Shown piece after piece: positions 22,973 to 34,808 of a stretch of DNA of 64,000 nt (position 1 is its first letter; every line of letters starts with the position of its first letter). The notes beneath the pieces were generated by a model. The model was not told the DNA's origin. It saw only the letters and a program-made list of their open reading frames with translations, and did not search any database. Source of the DNA: Melieria omissa (taxonomy: Eukaryota; Arthropoda; Insecta; Diptera; Ulidiidae). The stretch lies in the NCBI GenBank assembly GCA_963971225.1, contig OZ020268.1:43903348-43967347 (forward strand). The letters run 5' to 3'. A program made the translations under genes and the position numbers.

Positions 22973-25471
22973 CTGCGGGGTTCAATATAATAATTTTTTG
23001 AAATTTAATGGTTGGTTGGGTGGCGCCAGTTTTGTGTGGTTTTTTCGTTCGCACATGGCGACAGTGTCGTCAGCCTATTTACACAGGGCTCACAAGGTAA
23101 AACTTCTAGTTTCGGTTTATTTACAAAACAGAGAATATATTCGACTTGATGACGTAACGTTTGCGCGATAACTTAAGACTTTCGTGTACGTTTGTAATTT
23201 TTACAATTTCAACAACTTTACTCAAGTTCCACAATAATCCAGTGACTTTTTCGTTTGACATGCACAGTCAGAGTTTTTACATAAAACATTTACTTGCATT
23301 GCTTTCAATTGCAAAAATATTTATTCGGTTAGCTTGCATGGCATACGACCACGTGGCGGCGAGCAATTTTAGTTAGTAAAGATATAAAAGTTTTCATTGA
23401 TAGGTAAAGTACTTTGGGTGCATGCTTCATATATCTGCTGGCCCCTTAGGACTTTCAGCTTACGCTACACATTTCTTTATAGTTTTGAGTTTCAAATATT
23501 AACATTATTAAAGGGAAGAGTGTACAATGATAGTTATTCAAGATATTTGGTGATGTTTATTTACAATAAAGATTACATATTTTTACATAGGTATGTGTTT
23601 TTATTTGATTGTAATGGTAGAGGCAGCCATTTCTGGTGCTTGTACCCCTAGCTATTCTATTGCAAGAATTTGATTTTCTTGAGCTATTCCGTTTGTATGT
23701 AGGGTTCCGAATTTGTTCATGCAACGAGCAAAAATTCGTTGTTTCGCCGTTTTTCGCACCTGAGTAAGTGTTGTAAAGAGTCCATATCAAACATTTGTTT
23801 TAATTTATTGTGTTTACACAGAAAGCAGAACACAAATGCATTTAATTTATGTTGTAAAGCTTTGCAAACGAGTAGATGTAGGCGGATGGGGTCCATCAGC
23901 CAAGTCAGTCAGTTTTGTAGGAGATTTTAGTACCAATTTTGAATAAGTACGAAATAAACACTTAAACACATTTTCAGTTTTGGCTTAATTCTGGCGTTCA
24001 AGTTAATTTCTGAGCTTTGATGTATTCAGAGACCTATAGTAACATTTTATGGCAAATATTTTTGTGGTACATTTTATCCTTAAAAAGCCCTGTTTTACAG
24101 GTCATTTTTGGCAGTTTAGAAAAAAGGGTCAAATTGACCCATACAAATAGGAGTTACAGGGTTAAAATGCTCCACAAAAATGTTCTTCATAGTATTTTAC
24201 ATCAAATCGCTGAACACATCATATACCTAAAAGGTGAGGTTACATGGTTTTCGTATGCCGATTCACCATAAGAAAGTGCAAAAAGGGGAAAACTTTGACC
24301 CCCCTAAAAAAAATTCAGATGTAAACTTTCAAAACGCCGATACACGTATATTTTTTTTTGCCCCCTCTACCAGAATCTGTTGTCATTGTTATTTTAAAAA
24401 AAGTTTGATTTTGTTGTGCAGTGTTATTATTAATTGAAAAAGCTTTTTCGGTTTCTGAAATTGCTTTCACACTTTCTGAAATCGAACTAGAAAAGGTGTA
24501 GTAGACGTGACGGGATTCAAATATGGATATCAAAGAATGTTGCGAAAAGTGTTATATAGATGCAGGCTTTTCACTTTATCTTACAATTCCGAATAGATAT
24601 AATGTATTCCCAAAAGTAATACATTTAGTAACTTTCCCCAAAATCGTGTAATAAATAATGGATTTGTAGAACAAAGAGCATTGAGTTTTCTATACTAATA
24701 ATGAAAATACATATTTTTTTAATTCGCTCAGATTTTGCGAATACATCAAGACGGTCTCAGAAAAAAGAGCTTCAGCGGATGCTTTGGCCTAAAGTGTAGT
24801 ACAGGGAGGCCCAAAGAACATGGACTACATACCATGAGACTTGGAAGTAAGAAATGAAGTCAGGTAGTTAATATATGTGGCTCGTGAAAATCTCAAATGT
24901 GATTCTTAAATGTTATCCTATGTGAGCTGCCTAGTTGGTTTGATGTAATCTTGTATTATGTCCAAGATCCAATGATAATGTTTACTAATATTTAAAATTT
25001 AATTGTTCATAAAATTATGAATGCAGCGTTGCAATAAATATACAGGACTGACCCCTTGCAGGTTATAGCTTGTAAGTTCACAAGTTTCAAAGCTGTAAAA
25101 GTATGCACTATTATAAAGTCGGCGATATTTACGATAATTGACGTTGGCTCGTTTAACCCGAATGTGCCGGAATTATTTTTCTTTTGAACTCACTTTTTGA
25201 GCAATTTTCTTTATTTAGTGCATGATTAGTGTAACCATATTGGTCACACTAGGTGCTACTGGGTTAACAGCAAAAAAGTGTAAATTGAGATAATACATGA
25301 TCTTTTAAGGGTAACCACACGAAGAAAACGAAGATAGAACAGAATCGGCCGACTTTATTCCATTTGACACTACTGATCAATGCTGAGCTCGACAAACTCA
25401 AAGTTCAATACATTGAAAAAAAATAAGAACTATTAGTGCCATCAAAATAGTTGGTTGTTTTTTGTCGTATA
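22973..25471. other. Noncoding DNA upstream of the polyQ exon
   Basis: The exon at 22619-22972 begins with a split codon, so at least one more 5' exon must exist. I cannot identify it here. The stretch is AT-rich with short random frames. Near 24110-24160 the sequence aaagggtcaaattgaccc is a small palindrome. No transposon ends are clear before 25472. Confidence 0.5.
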
Positions 25472-26347
25472 CAGTACTTTCCGCTTAAGGGGGTCGTCTA
25501 CGTATAAAGTTTCAAAAAATCGTTTTTTGTTTTTACATAATTTTCATTTGGAAGACGTGAGGAATATTATTTCGAAAGGATTTGGGTAAACTCTTTACGG
25601 TTATTGAGCTGTAGATCATTGAGCACGCTCGCTCAGAGTGTTTCCGCGCGCTCCTTGTGAACTTTAAACGCGCACGATTTGCACGATTTTAAGAAAAGTT
25701 TGACACGCATCGATTCGATTTCTTTTTTCTTGCTCAGAAAATATGTCGCTATGAGTAGACACGCGCTTTTGACAAAATATTGTTTTTTTTGTTATAACAG
25801 GCAAAAAACATTTGAAAAAAAGGGAAAAATAACGTTTCTTTCAAAAATGTCCACCACTTCGAGAGATTTTTGAATTTTACAAAAAGCTCGTGTCTAACCA
25901 TAGCTGATGTACGAGTAATATCAATTATAGATTAGTTTCGTTTTTTGCTGTAGGATACGTGGTTGGCCCAAAATCGTGCAGGGAAATTAATATCAAAATT
26001 CTGATGAAGGCAGGTTCAAGGTCATCCCGCACTTGAATATGTAGAAATATAATTTTTATGATCTTGCCTCTTGAAAGATTAAATAAACAAAAAACAAAAA
26101 AAAGTGAGTGAATATCTTTTTCGTTCCTTTGTAATAAATTTTGAAAAAGGGGCTCGAAAATCAGGCCGCTACGTAGACGACCCTTTTAAGCGAACTTCGA
26201 GGGACTGGGCAAAATGGTTTGTTTTAACCGAAAGTTCGCTTTAAACGATTTTGTACTAAGCGAAAACATAAAGCGCGTACTTTTGAAATTGGTTCGTTTT
26301 AGGCGGAAGTTCGTTTTAAACGGATTCGTTATAAACGAAAAATACTG
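25472..26347. mobile_element. Pogo/Tigger-like MITE, interrupted by another MITE
   Basis: The ends are CAGTACTTTCCG on the left and, in reverse, CAGTATTTTTCG on the right, flanked by TA (25470-25471 and 26348-26349). Subterminal repeats of the type gaaagttcgctttaaacg recur in the right part, as in pogo/Tigger-derived MITEs. Without the insert at 25489-26185 the element is about 175 bp and noncoding. The superfamily assignment rests on the CAGT(A) start and TA duplication and is moderate. Confidence 0.6.
25489..26185. mobile_element. TTAA-targeted MITE nested in the pogo-like MITE
   Basis: The 697-bp insert is bounded by TTAA on both sides (25485-25488 and 26186-26189). Its ends are inverse copies of GGGTCGTCTACGTA: left ggggg-tcgtctacgta, right tacgtagacgaccc-tt. 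A TTAA duplication is the mark of piggyBac-type insertion. The interior includes a GC-richer patch (25630-25700) and no transposase. It interrupts the older element exactly at a TTAA within its left arm, so the order of insertion is clear. Confidence 0.7.
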
Positions 26348-26349
26348 TA

Positions 26350-27132
26350 TTTAGTTTGTTTTTGATAGATATAAAGGTTAGACGTGTGCTCACACATTGT
26401 TGCTTGTTCGTGACTTTTTTGTCAACAACAGTACCATAATCATGTATCAGTCTCTTAAAATTTTGTCTGCTCAAAACTGAAACATCCCAAAAAAGACCGC
26501 ATCACTGAAAGAGCTTAAGGCCTCACCAAAAAATGTTTCGATGAAGAAAAAGCTATGTATGAGAGAGTTATTTGAGGGGGCAAAATTGATATTCATGAAT
26601 TAATATATATGTATGTATGTTTTGAGAAAAATTAAAAAAAAATTAATCAGGCCTCGCATATAAATATGAATCGTTCAACAAATACATATAGGGATATCAT
26701 GTAACATTTTGTGAAGAGTTCTATGTAGCATTGAAATATTGAATGTGGATGTGATACACAAATTCATTAAAATGTTCAAACTTCTTGTATTCGTTTACCT
26801 ACTGCGCCAGTATTTACATGTATACGACAATTTTTTTACATCACTTTAGCAAGCTATGCCGCTGCATAAATCACTTTCTCTATGCTTTGTAACGCTCATG
26901 TGTAGGTCCGCAATAAGTACTGCATTGTACCTGAATTCCAAAAAGGTGAATGTGAGGTTTGTTTGGCGCCAACTCGAAAAACAAGATTGCGCACACTTCT
27001 ACAATCCCTCATCAAGTCGTGACGCATCGTTTCGGGCGCATAAATGTAACCTGAAATTAATTTACCACGCCATGTTGTGTTTGGATTTTTAAGAAAACCC
27101 CCCATTCCGGCTGCACAAACGGACGCAATGCC
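26350..27132. other. AT-rich noncoding DNA
   Basis: No gene or recognisable repeat is seen. The frames near 26856-27180 on both strands lack motifs. Confidence 0.5.
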
Positions 27133-28255
27133 AAATATTCCCTGCAAGCAATTCGGTAGTCGACTACAAAAATAACTCACTTCTAGTTAACTTTCATAAC
27201 CTAACTATAAGCTAACTACAAAGTAATGCAGACCTTCCCAAAAATCAATGCAACTTTTGCTTTTTGGCATATTTTAAAGAACAGTTAATTGCTATTTGTT
27301 CTTATGCGATTTTATGTCCCTAACTATAAGCTAACTATAAAGTAATGCAGAACCCACCCAAATTTAAGGCGTGCGTTTATGGCATAGGAATTTAAAAAAC
27401 AGCTAATTGTTGTTTTTTTTTGTTCTTTGGAATTTTATTTTACATATTTGTCATTTTCTTTCGTGCATTATGAAATCATAATCAGTGCTTAGTCTCGTGC
27501 GTGCGGTCGGAGTCCTAACTAAATTGAATTGTTAAACAATTTTATATAATTTTTTCAAGTGATTGCTTTAGTTTTAATTATTTAAGCTAAGCCAAAATGA
27601 GAGGTGCAAGCAAAAGAAATTTAAGAAGCCTTTGAAAAAGGAAAGGGATTCGTATTCAAATAAATTAAATTCATGTAATGTTGGTAAATCAGAAGCCACC
27701 TGTTCCTCTGCTAATGTGCAGAGCCAAAACGGAATTTATATTGAAAATATTTGTGTCCAAGAAAATTGTTCCGAAAAAATTGTCCAACAAAAAATGCATT
27801 AAAAGAAAAAATCGGTGATTGGTATTTTAAAAATAGGCCATCTCGCAAGTGTTTTCAAGAGTTGTTAGGTATTTAAACATTTTTCAAATAAAAAAGGAAA
27901 TAAAAAAATTTTAAATTTACAAAACAAGCATAGAAATATCCATTTTTATGGATAAAGACGTATTAACTAATAGTTGAGTTATAGCTGATTTAAATAAAGT
28001 CAACTTGAAGCTAACTGAAATGTAATTAGTTTATAGCTAACCACAGATTAGATAACTTTTAACTAACTTTTAAATAACTAACTTTAAGTTAGTTGAAAAG
28101 TCATGCAGAGTCGGACAATTGACTACTGCCTAGGCCATCGCCATGTTAAAATAGTCAGTTGGCTCCATTGAAAATAATCCAACTATCAACCACAACTAGT
28201 TGAGAATTAGTTAGATTAAAGTGCGTTAAAAGTTAATTGAGTTGCCGGCAGGGTT
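27133..28255. mobile_element. Possible decayed DNA transposon of unknown type
   Basis: The left border CCCTGCAAGCAATTCGG and, in reverse, the right border CCCTGCCGGCAACTCAATT resemble each other. Both are followed by taacttt and a series of ctaacta words. Three direct repeats of the type aagtaatgcaga follow ctaacta at 27210, 27340 and about 28093. The interior (27600-27870) holds coding-like but broken frames, for example SEATCSSANVQSQNGIYIEN and, in another frame, LKEKIGDWYFKNRPSRKCFQ. I do not recognise the protein. The whole may be an eroded transposon with its own gene. Target duplication is unclear. Confidence 0.35.
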
Positions 28256-28645
28256 GTGTAAATAAATATCTTTGATATGTGTGTGTGCACAGCAAACGCG
28301 CTGCGACTTTTTTCTGCATTGCCACTTAATGAGTTTTTTCTCACTCGCGCTGTCAGCTCGCCAGCGCAACTGACATTTCGCACTTTTCGAGTGCGACGTG
28401 TGTATATTTTCAGTTTGTTGCCCTCGAATAAATACGCTCTAATGTGAACGACGCGAAGGATGGCGACGGAGGGGTAAAAGGTAAAATTCAAATAAACGTA
28501 TACGCGCCTAGAGGATGTGCTTTGTTCGGCAGCGCATTCACTTCATGGCAGCACTGGAAAGTGGCATTGTGGAATTTAAACAATTGTGGCATTTCGAGCA
28601 GCTACCTCTCCCTCTCTCACCCACCCACTCACGTAAGTACATATC

Positions 28646-29234
28646 GCACACGCACTACAAAAGTGACACAACTTAAAATTTTTAATTTTCGGGTTTATGT
28701 GTTAATACTGTGCACAATGCATAAATCTATTAATAAGCAAAAGCTCAGTATATGTTGTTGTTGTTAACTGTTGCAAGAATACAGTTAGGTCTCTCTTCAT
28801 GTCGGAAGTTTGATGCAATTTGATCGCTGCAGCTCAATGCAAAAGAGTCCTAACTCAAATTGTGACACTTTTGACGAAATAAATTTTTGTTGAAGTTAGT
28901 TTTAAGCAAAGTTCTGACAATTTTAGTATATATTTTCAAATAAAAAAATTAATTTCGAATTTTCAAAATTTTTCTTTCGACATAATTTAAAATAATTCCG
29001 TAATTATTGAATTAAAATATCATCAAAAAAGTCACAACTCAAAATTTTGGATTTTCTAGTGTAAAATAATAAAAAAATTCTTATAACTTATCCTAAAACA
29101 TAATCTGTAAGGATTTTCTACTGAACGGTCTATACGTTATTTAAAAAAAAACGTTTATTTTGCTCAAAAACAGTGTTTTGCGTTTCCTGAAAAATCAAAA
29201 ATTTTGAGTTGTGTCACTTTTGTAGTGCGTGTGC
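28646..29234. mobile_element. MITE with long terminal inverted repeats (GCACACGCACTAC)
   Basis: The left end GCACACGCACTACAAAAGTG continues with acacaacttaaaattttt. The right end is its near-perfect inverse over about 45 bp, ending AGTGCGTGTGC. Internal copies of the subterminal words (tgtgacacttttgacg near 28860, gtcacaactcaaaatttt near 29030) repeat the end motif. The element is 589 bp and AT-rich, with no coding frame. Flanks are tatc and tata, so the target duplication is not certain and I cannot name the superfamily. Confidence 0.7.
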
Positions 29235-29401
29235 TATATATGTATGTATTTGCATGGGTGTAGTCATTGTTGTTGCCAGTACTTAACGCTCATATTGTAT
29301 TTCTTTTCGCTCGTCGTTCAGTTGATGCAGAGGAAGGAGCACTTGAAGCGTCAGCCCAGTGAGCGAAATTAAATTTGATGGCTAGAGACTAAATATCCCA
29401 A
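29235..29401. other. Spacer between MITE and Transib-like element
   Basis: Short unique sequence with no feature. It ends at the CGCCA target duplication of the next element. Confidence 0.5.
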
Positions 29402-29406
29402 CGCCA

Positions 29407-31053
29407 CACAGTGTTCCGAAGTGGGACAAAAATAGAAAAATTTTATGTCACCGATTTCAAAGAAATTGGTGTCATTTGAAAGATAATACTTTTATTAAGC
29501 AAGATCTTAAATTATTTCTTAATCGGGTAAATTTTGAGAAAGTTATAGCATTTACAAGTTGACCAAATTCTAGAAAAATTGTTTTATGATAAAATGCAGT
29601 TTTGAGCGTCAACAATTGAAAACGTAACCAAAACACTATTTTCGCTTCAATCGGAGAAAATGTTACTGCTATGCACTTATAAGAGTCCAAAACATCATTT
29701 CAGGAGCTATTTTGAAAAAAAGTTAAATAAAAACGGGGATGCACGTTAATTAAAAAACACATTTTTTTTTTCTAAAAGCTATAAAAACTATATATTTTTG
29801 AAGATCGCAAATGTCGAATTGCGCATTATTACACCTACTTTTTTACGCAAACCTATAGAATGGACTTTCTTCTTTTGGATCAATAAAAAAAATTCTGCGA
29901 TTTCCTGCGATCTTGGAAAATAATAGAATTTTTGTAAACTACTCTAACTAAAAAAAATTGGATTTTTGTACCCTACATTGAGGTGCCCACCGGTACATTC
30001 ACTGTGGTACGGAGCTTGTAACGGCCAGAAAGTGATGTAACTGTAAAGAAAAAGTATAGTAGCACTGTCGTTATTTAATATGGGCATGGTCCGCCCACTA
30101 AAGGTAGAGTTGCCATACGGAAGTCTTTCATAAAATATGAAAATGTCTATATTAACAAATCCAATGTCTCAATTCATCAATGTTCTATATAAAAATGGGG
30201 TTGGCTTACCCGTTTAACCCGTTTAAAACCATATTATCCTATTTTTCCCATTTCTAAAAAATTTTTTGATAAAGTGTGATGTAATGCTCATATTTTTTGG
30301 AGAATATGGAAAAGTTGAATTGAATTGAATTTTGTTAAAATTACCTTGCATTATTTACACTTGTTTACAATAAAGAAGAAAACTATGGGAGAAAACTATT
30401 TGTATAATAGTTTTATTTCAATTGAACTGTTTGTGTGGGATTAAAAACATTATATTTGATGATAGTGAAACTGAATAAACTGAACGGTTTGAAAAACGGC
30501 AGTTATTTTCTTTCATCCTCGACATTTTATCATAGCATTGCATCTTCATAGCTGTGTCATCTGTATGTGAAGCTCTATGGAAATAAAACCAAAAATGGTT
30601 TCTTTCAAGCAACTTCATCACCCTCTTTCCATCCTTTGAAGGTCGAATTTTGAAAAGCGCTGAAATACGTATTTAGTTATTTTTGTTTGAGTATATATAT
30701 ACAAAATTTGAAAACAATCCGACCAAAACACAATGTCCGTCTATATAAGCTTCACCACCCCGTTTGCGGCCTTTCAAGGTCGAATTTTTTAAAATCGTTC
30801 CTTTTTAAAGGTTGACTTTTTAAAATACAACTATTGACCAAATTTCATCATTATAGCTCCAGCGGTTTGGGCTCGGTGGTGATAGCATACTTGGTTATAT
30901 ATATTCGATTTTTTTTAAAGCTATATATTTTTTGGAAAACAAACATCATTTTTTAAGTCAGTAGCCCCAAATAATTCAGATTGCAAATTTTCAGCGAATT
31001 TAGAGCACTCCTTCTATTTTTGTCCCAATTTTGTATGGAGTCGAAACACTGTG
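29407..31053 (+). mobile_element. Transib-like non-autonomous element, 12/23 RSS-like ends (copy A)
   Basis: The element is 1,647 bp and flanked by a perfect 5-bp duplication CGCCA (29402-29406 and 31054-31058), the length and GC-rich character known for Transib insertions. Both ends start with CACAGTG (29407-29413, and inverted 31047-31053). At the left end 12 bp (29414-29425) separate it from ACAAAAATA (29426-29434). At the right end 23 bp (31024-31046) separate it from the inverted ACAAAAATA (31015-31023). This is the layout of a 12-RSS and a 23-RSS. The interior is AT-rich with only short random frames and no Transib transposase, so it would need a transposase in trans. A second, inverted and shorter copy lies at 45615-46609. 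Confidence 0.85.
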
Positions 31054-31058
31054 CGCCA

Positions 31059-33800
31059 GGGTGAAATTAGTTTCTAGCAATGTTTCAAACGTTTAAAAGT
31101 TGTGAAAAAAAATTTATATATTTTTTTGTAGTAGAAACTTTGATCAGACAGATACCGTGAAATGCTAAGCAGGAGCTGTCTCCTTCATATCGAAGTGTTG
31201 TAGCAGGAATGTGTTGCCGAAACTCTGCGATCACTAAAACGCGTGCTATGATTATTGAATTCCTTAAATGTTTTTTACATAAACAAAGGAAAGAAAATTT
31301 AGCTGTAGAACAGCAACAGAAAATTCCATCCGATGGATATGTGTATGCAACACTGTTACATCACACATTTCAAACGGATGGGGGAAGGGAGGGGCTGACT
31401 TACAGTTCAATGCCAACTCCGAATGGCGCTTTTGATTTTTTTCACTTGGCCATTGCCTGCCATCTACTTTATGTGGATAGCGAACTACGAATTGAACCGA
31501 GAGCCTCCGGCATGAAAAGTCAGCGCGAAAAATACTCGTGAGCTCATAGAACAATTTAAACTTTTCTTGAAGCGATTCGCCAGAGTTGCCACTGATTTTG
31601 TGTGTAAAAGAAATCGCTCTTATTGCCAAGTACGCATTTTGTTTTGGGGAATGGGCGACTGTTTTAAACATTTGCATTGTCTACTTGTAGGCGCACAAGT
31701 AGCCATTGAATACAATTGACATGCGTAACGACTGTTCGTGACGTAAAAGCTGCCACTGTACTAAACGTACACTTAAGTGGGGCAGAAACACCTACTTGAG
31801 TGTACTTACTTATTGTATTTACGAGCGCCTGGAGGCAGGCTCCAAGCTCAGAGAGTAACAACTGCAAATCTATGCGATTACGTAATGTTTGAACTTTCAT
31901 ATGGGGGCATGAGCTCCCTCTTTGGGTTATTGATTGATTTAAATAGAATGAATGCATAAATTGATAAATGATTTGAGACTAAATGAAAGAAACGTGGCAG
32001 ACTAGTAAATTTGCATTTAATAAATTTTGGCGCCTTGCTGCTGGTAAAGACGCAGCCTAGTTGGGAGCAACAAACATGAGGTTAGTGAAGCAAAACCAAT
32101 CAAGTGAAAACAGGAGACCAGTTTGCCTTGGTTTCGTTTTCTATGACACTGGACTTTGCTCTACTGGATTTATTTACTACAAGCGCAGCACCTAACATTT
32201 CTCTGCGACTTCGAGGAACAGGGAACATTCTACAGTCTGACCCCAAGCCCCTTTCTACTTTCGAGGTAGCACATCAATGCAAAAGAATGCTGAAGTGGAT
32301 GGGTGATCTGATTATTGCGACTGTTGACTGACCTGTTCTTCTGGTCAAAATAAAAAATAATGCCCCAGGAAAAGTCTTTCGTTCTCTTCCGTTTGTATGG
32401 ACGTAAAGCGCATATTCATCGAACGTTGTCTGAGCTAAACAGGAATCGAACCTGGGGCCTCGATATGAGAAGCCAGCGTTCTTATTTTTTAACATATGCA
32501 TGGAAAAATTATTCAAAGACTGAGTTAAATAATCAAATTAATAACCCAAAATACTCTTCTGGGTTCCGAACCATTAGAAACACCTAGCAGCTAGGCTAAG
32601 AGCGGCTCCCTCCTCAGGCTAAACCTATGTTAGGTTTATCAACTTCATCAATTAATGACAACTTAAGATGTGTCCTATATATGAAACTTTTCAGACAACG
32701 ACTCAACTGTTTCGACAGCAGATTACTTGTTGGAGCTCGGACGGTAAAAGACACTGAGCACGCACTTCAAATACCAGCGTTGTACCAAACGGACTCGCCA
32801 CAAAAACTGTTTCTCCGACAACGGACACGTATGACTTGGATTGCCTTAAGATACTTAAGTGTCAATAAGAAGATTCCTTCACCAACGTTTCAATTCCCAA
32901 AACCACGTTAGTTGTTTGTAGCCAACGCAGCGCTTTGCGTTGGCTTCTACGTGGCTCGTCTAATAAAAAACTTCAAGGATTTGTATTCATATTTCGGCAG
33001 AGTATTGGATTAGGTTTGACATCACTTTGTATTTGTCATTGCCATGACTCCGAACGCCTGTAGTGCCGGCATATTACAGCTTGAAGGCCCAAAACAAAAA
33101 ATTAATACCACTAAAGCTCCTTCAGTACGAACAATTCGGATTGTGTGCGTAAAGAGGCGCACAATCAGAGCGAGTGCCAGCTGCTGCTCGCTGCGCACTT
33201 GATCCGTCGGAGGGCAAATCAACGACGCCAGCAAATCAATAAAATTTCAATTACCACCAATGGCGACGAGGAGTGCGGCACACAAAAATTAATACACAAT
33301 GGAAATTTATGAATTACTCGATACATGTACATACATACATACACTCTACAAAGCGCTGCTGCCTCTGACGCTCCGATGAGTGCGCCTTGAGTCGTCGTTT
33401 ACCCGTGGGCAGCGCCGATGTGGGAGTGGAAGGCAGCGCCGAGTGGACACTGCCATCGCACACATTTCAGCTGTCGGATCGAATATGACAGACTACCTGG
33501 CCCACTGTCGCCACGCACTCAGCGCGCACTCGGGGATGTGATCGGACAACCAGCCTGTCGGGTAATTGTCAAAATAGTGTCACCGCCAATGGTGCTCGAT
33601 ATGAAATTAGCATTGCCGATGGGTGAGCGGCAAAGGCTGCGCGACATTGCTGGTGGCCACGCAAGCGAAGTAGTAAAGCACATTTGCAGCTGTCTGTCTG
33701 CTGACAATTACACGGATAGCATTTGCCTAATGTGAAGACACCGGGTAAGTGGTGGCGCATTCAGCTACATATCCATGCTTGCATACATATGTACATATGT
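31059..33800. other. Noncoding DNA, no gene supported
   Basis: Single-copy-looking sequence. GC-richer frames at 31209-31677, 32100-32330 and 33418-33735 carry no recognisable motif and no splice-site pairs that I trust. A tRNA-like T-arm lies on the minus strand near 32440-32480 but is not a complete tRNA. Copies of tacatacatacat form a short microsatellite near 33330. Confidence 0.45.
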
Positions 33801-33808
33801 GCTACACA

Positions 33809-34800
33809 CAGGGACGTAGCCAGAACTTCATCAGCGGGGGGAGGAAGACCTTTAACGTTTTTTGTTTTTAGCAATTTTAGTATAACGTGTGTTCTAAAGT
33901 TAACAGGACGTTCGACATAGGACATTTTCTGGTAGCGTCTCATATTATAAAATTAAATTAATTATTAAATTAAATTAATATATTTAAATCTTGCTAAAAC
34001 TTTTGTCGAAACATTTCAATTAATGAACCAAGTTTATGATGATGACGTTTATCTCATTGCAGAGTTCAAGAGTTGTACATCCGATTGAAAAACGGTTGGG
34101 AGGACATAAATGATGACCAATTGAAATTGTCGACAACCGCAGATTCCATCAAAACTGGGCGTGAATTCATCAAAGCTCAGATAAATCTTCATTAAAATCC
34201 TTTGAATTGAATTTAAGCATTTCAATAACATCAATTTATAGCATTTTTACTGAATACAGTGTGTGTACGGCTGCAAAGTTGAACATTGTCCTCAGTTTTA
34301 TCTCATCGATGGACACTTGTGACCGATATTTTGACTAAAAATCGCATTAATGGCATTAACCATCAACCACTCCTCGTATTCGCCTGATTTGGAACCGTGC
34401 GATTGCTACCAATAACCGGTGGAAGGAAAGCGTTTTAAAGACTTGCACGACATCCAGAAGACTTGTACCGACATCCTGAAGGACTTCCCAGCAGACGATC
34501 TAAGACATTGAGTCGATATGCTTTTGATCCCTGTGTTGAGTCCTCAGGGGATTGTTTTAAATAAAACAAGTCGTTTTTGTCAAAAAAAAAAATGTGTTGC
34601 TGTTATTTTTTGAAATTGTCCCAAGTTAAAACACCTTTTTTCTAGTGTAGTAAAGGACATAGAGATTGTAAATGTTGATTTATGATAGGCTATGGGTGGA
34701 GATTGTAGAGATTAGAGATTGTAAATGTTGATTAATGATAGGCTATGGGTGGGGGGGCGGATGTACTCACACGCAAAGCCCCCCTTAGTTTCGCCCTCTG
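33809..34800. mobile_element. hAT-like element carrying a mariner remnant
   Basis: The left end CAGGGACGTAGCCAG and, in reverse, the right end CAGAGGGCGAAACTAAGGGG are of the hAT type. The 8-bp flanks gctacaca (33801-33808) and ggtacaca (34801-34808) match at seven of eight positions, as expected for a hAT duplication. G-rich runs (gcgggggg, tggggggg) lie just inside both ends. The interior contains a decayed mariner (34263-34570) and a near-perfect tandem duplication of about 45 bp at 34660-34756 (agagattgtaaatgttgatt... twice). No hAT transposase is seen. Confidence 0.5.
34263..34570 (+). pseudogene. Mariner transposase C-terminal remnant
   Basis: One frame reads NHSSYSPDLEPCDCYQ, with the mariner YSPDL.PCD signature that holds the third catalytic aspartate. 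After a stop it continues KRFKDLHDIQKTCTDILKDF and PADDLRH, then another stop. This is the C-terminus of a DD34D mariner. The upstream part is unreadable. The same family is represented on the opposite strand at 62233-62560. Confidence 0.7.
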
Positions 34801-34808
34801 GGTACACA

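Noticed and set aside
31209..31677. Overlapping open frames of 110 and 137 codons on opposite strands
   Set aside because: Neither shows a domain, codon bias or splice sites; they are mirror frames of one GC-richer stretch.
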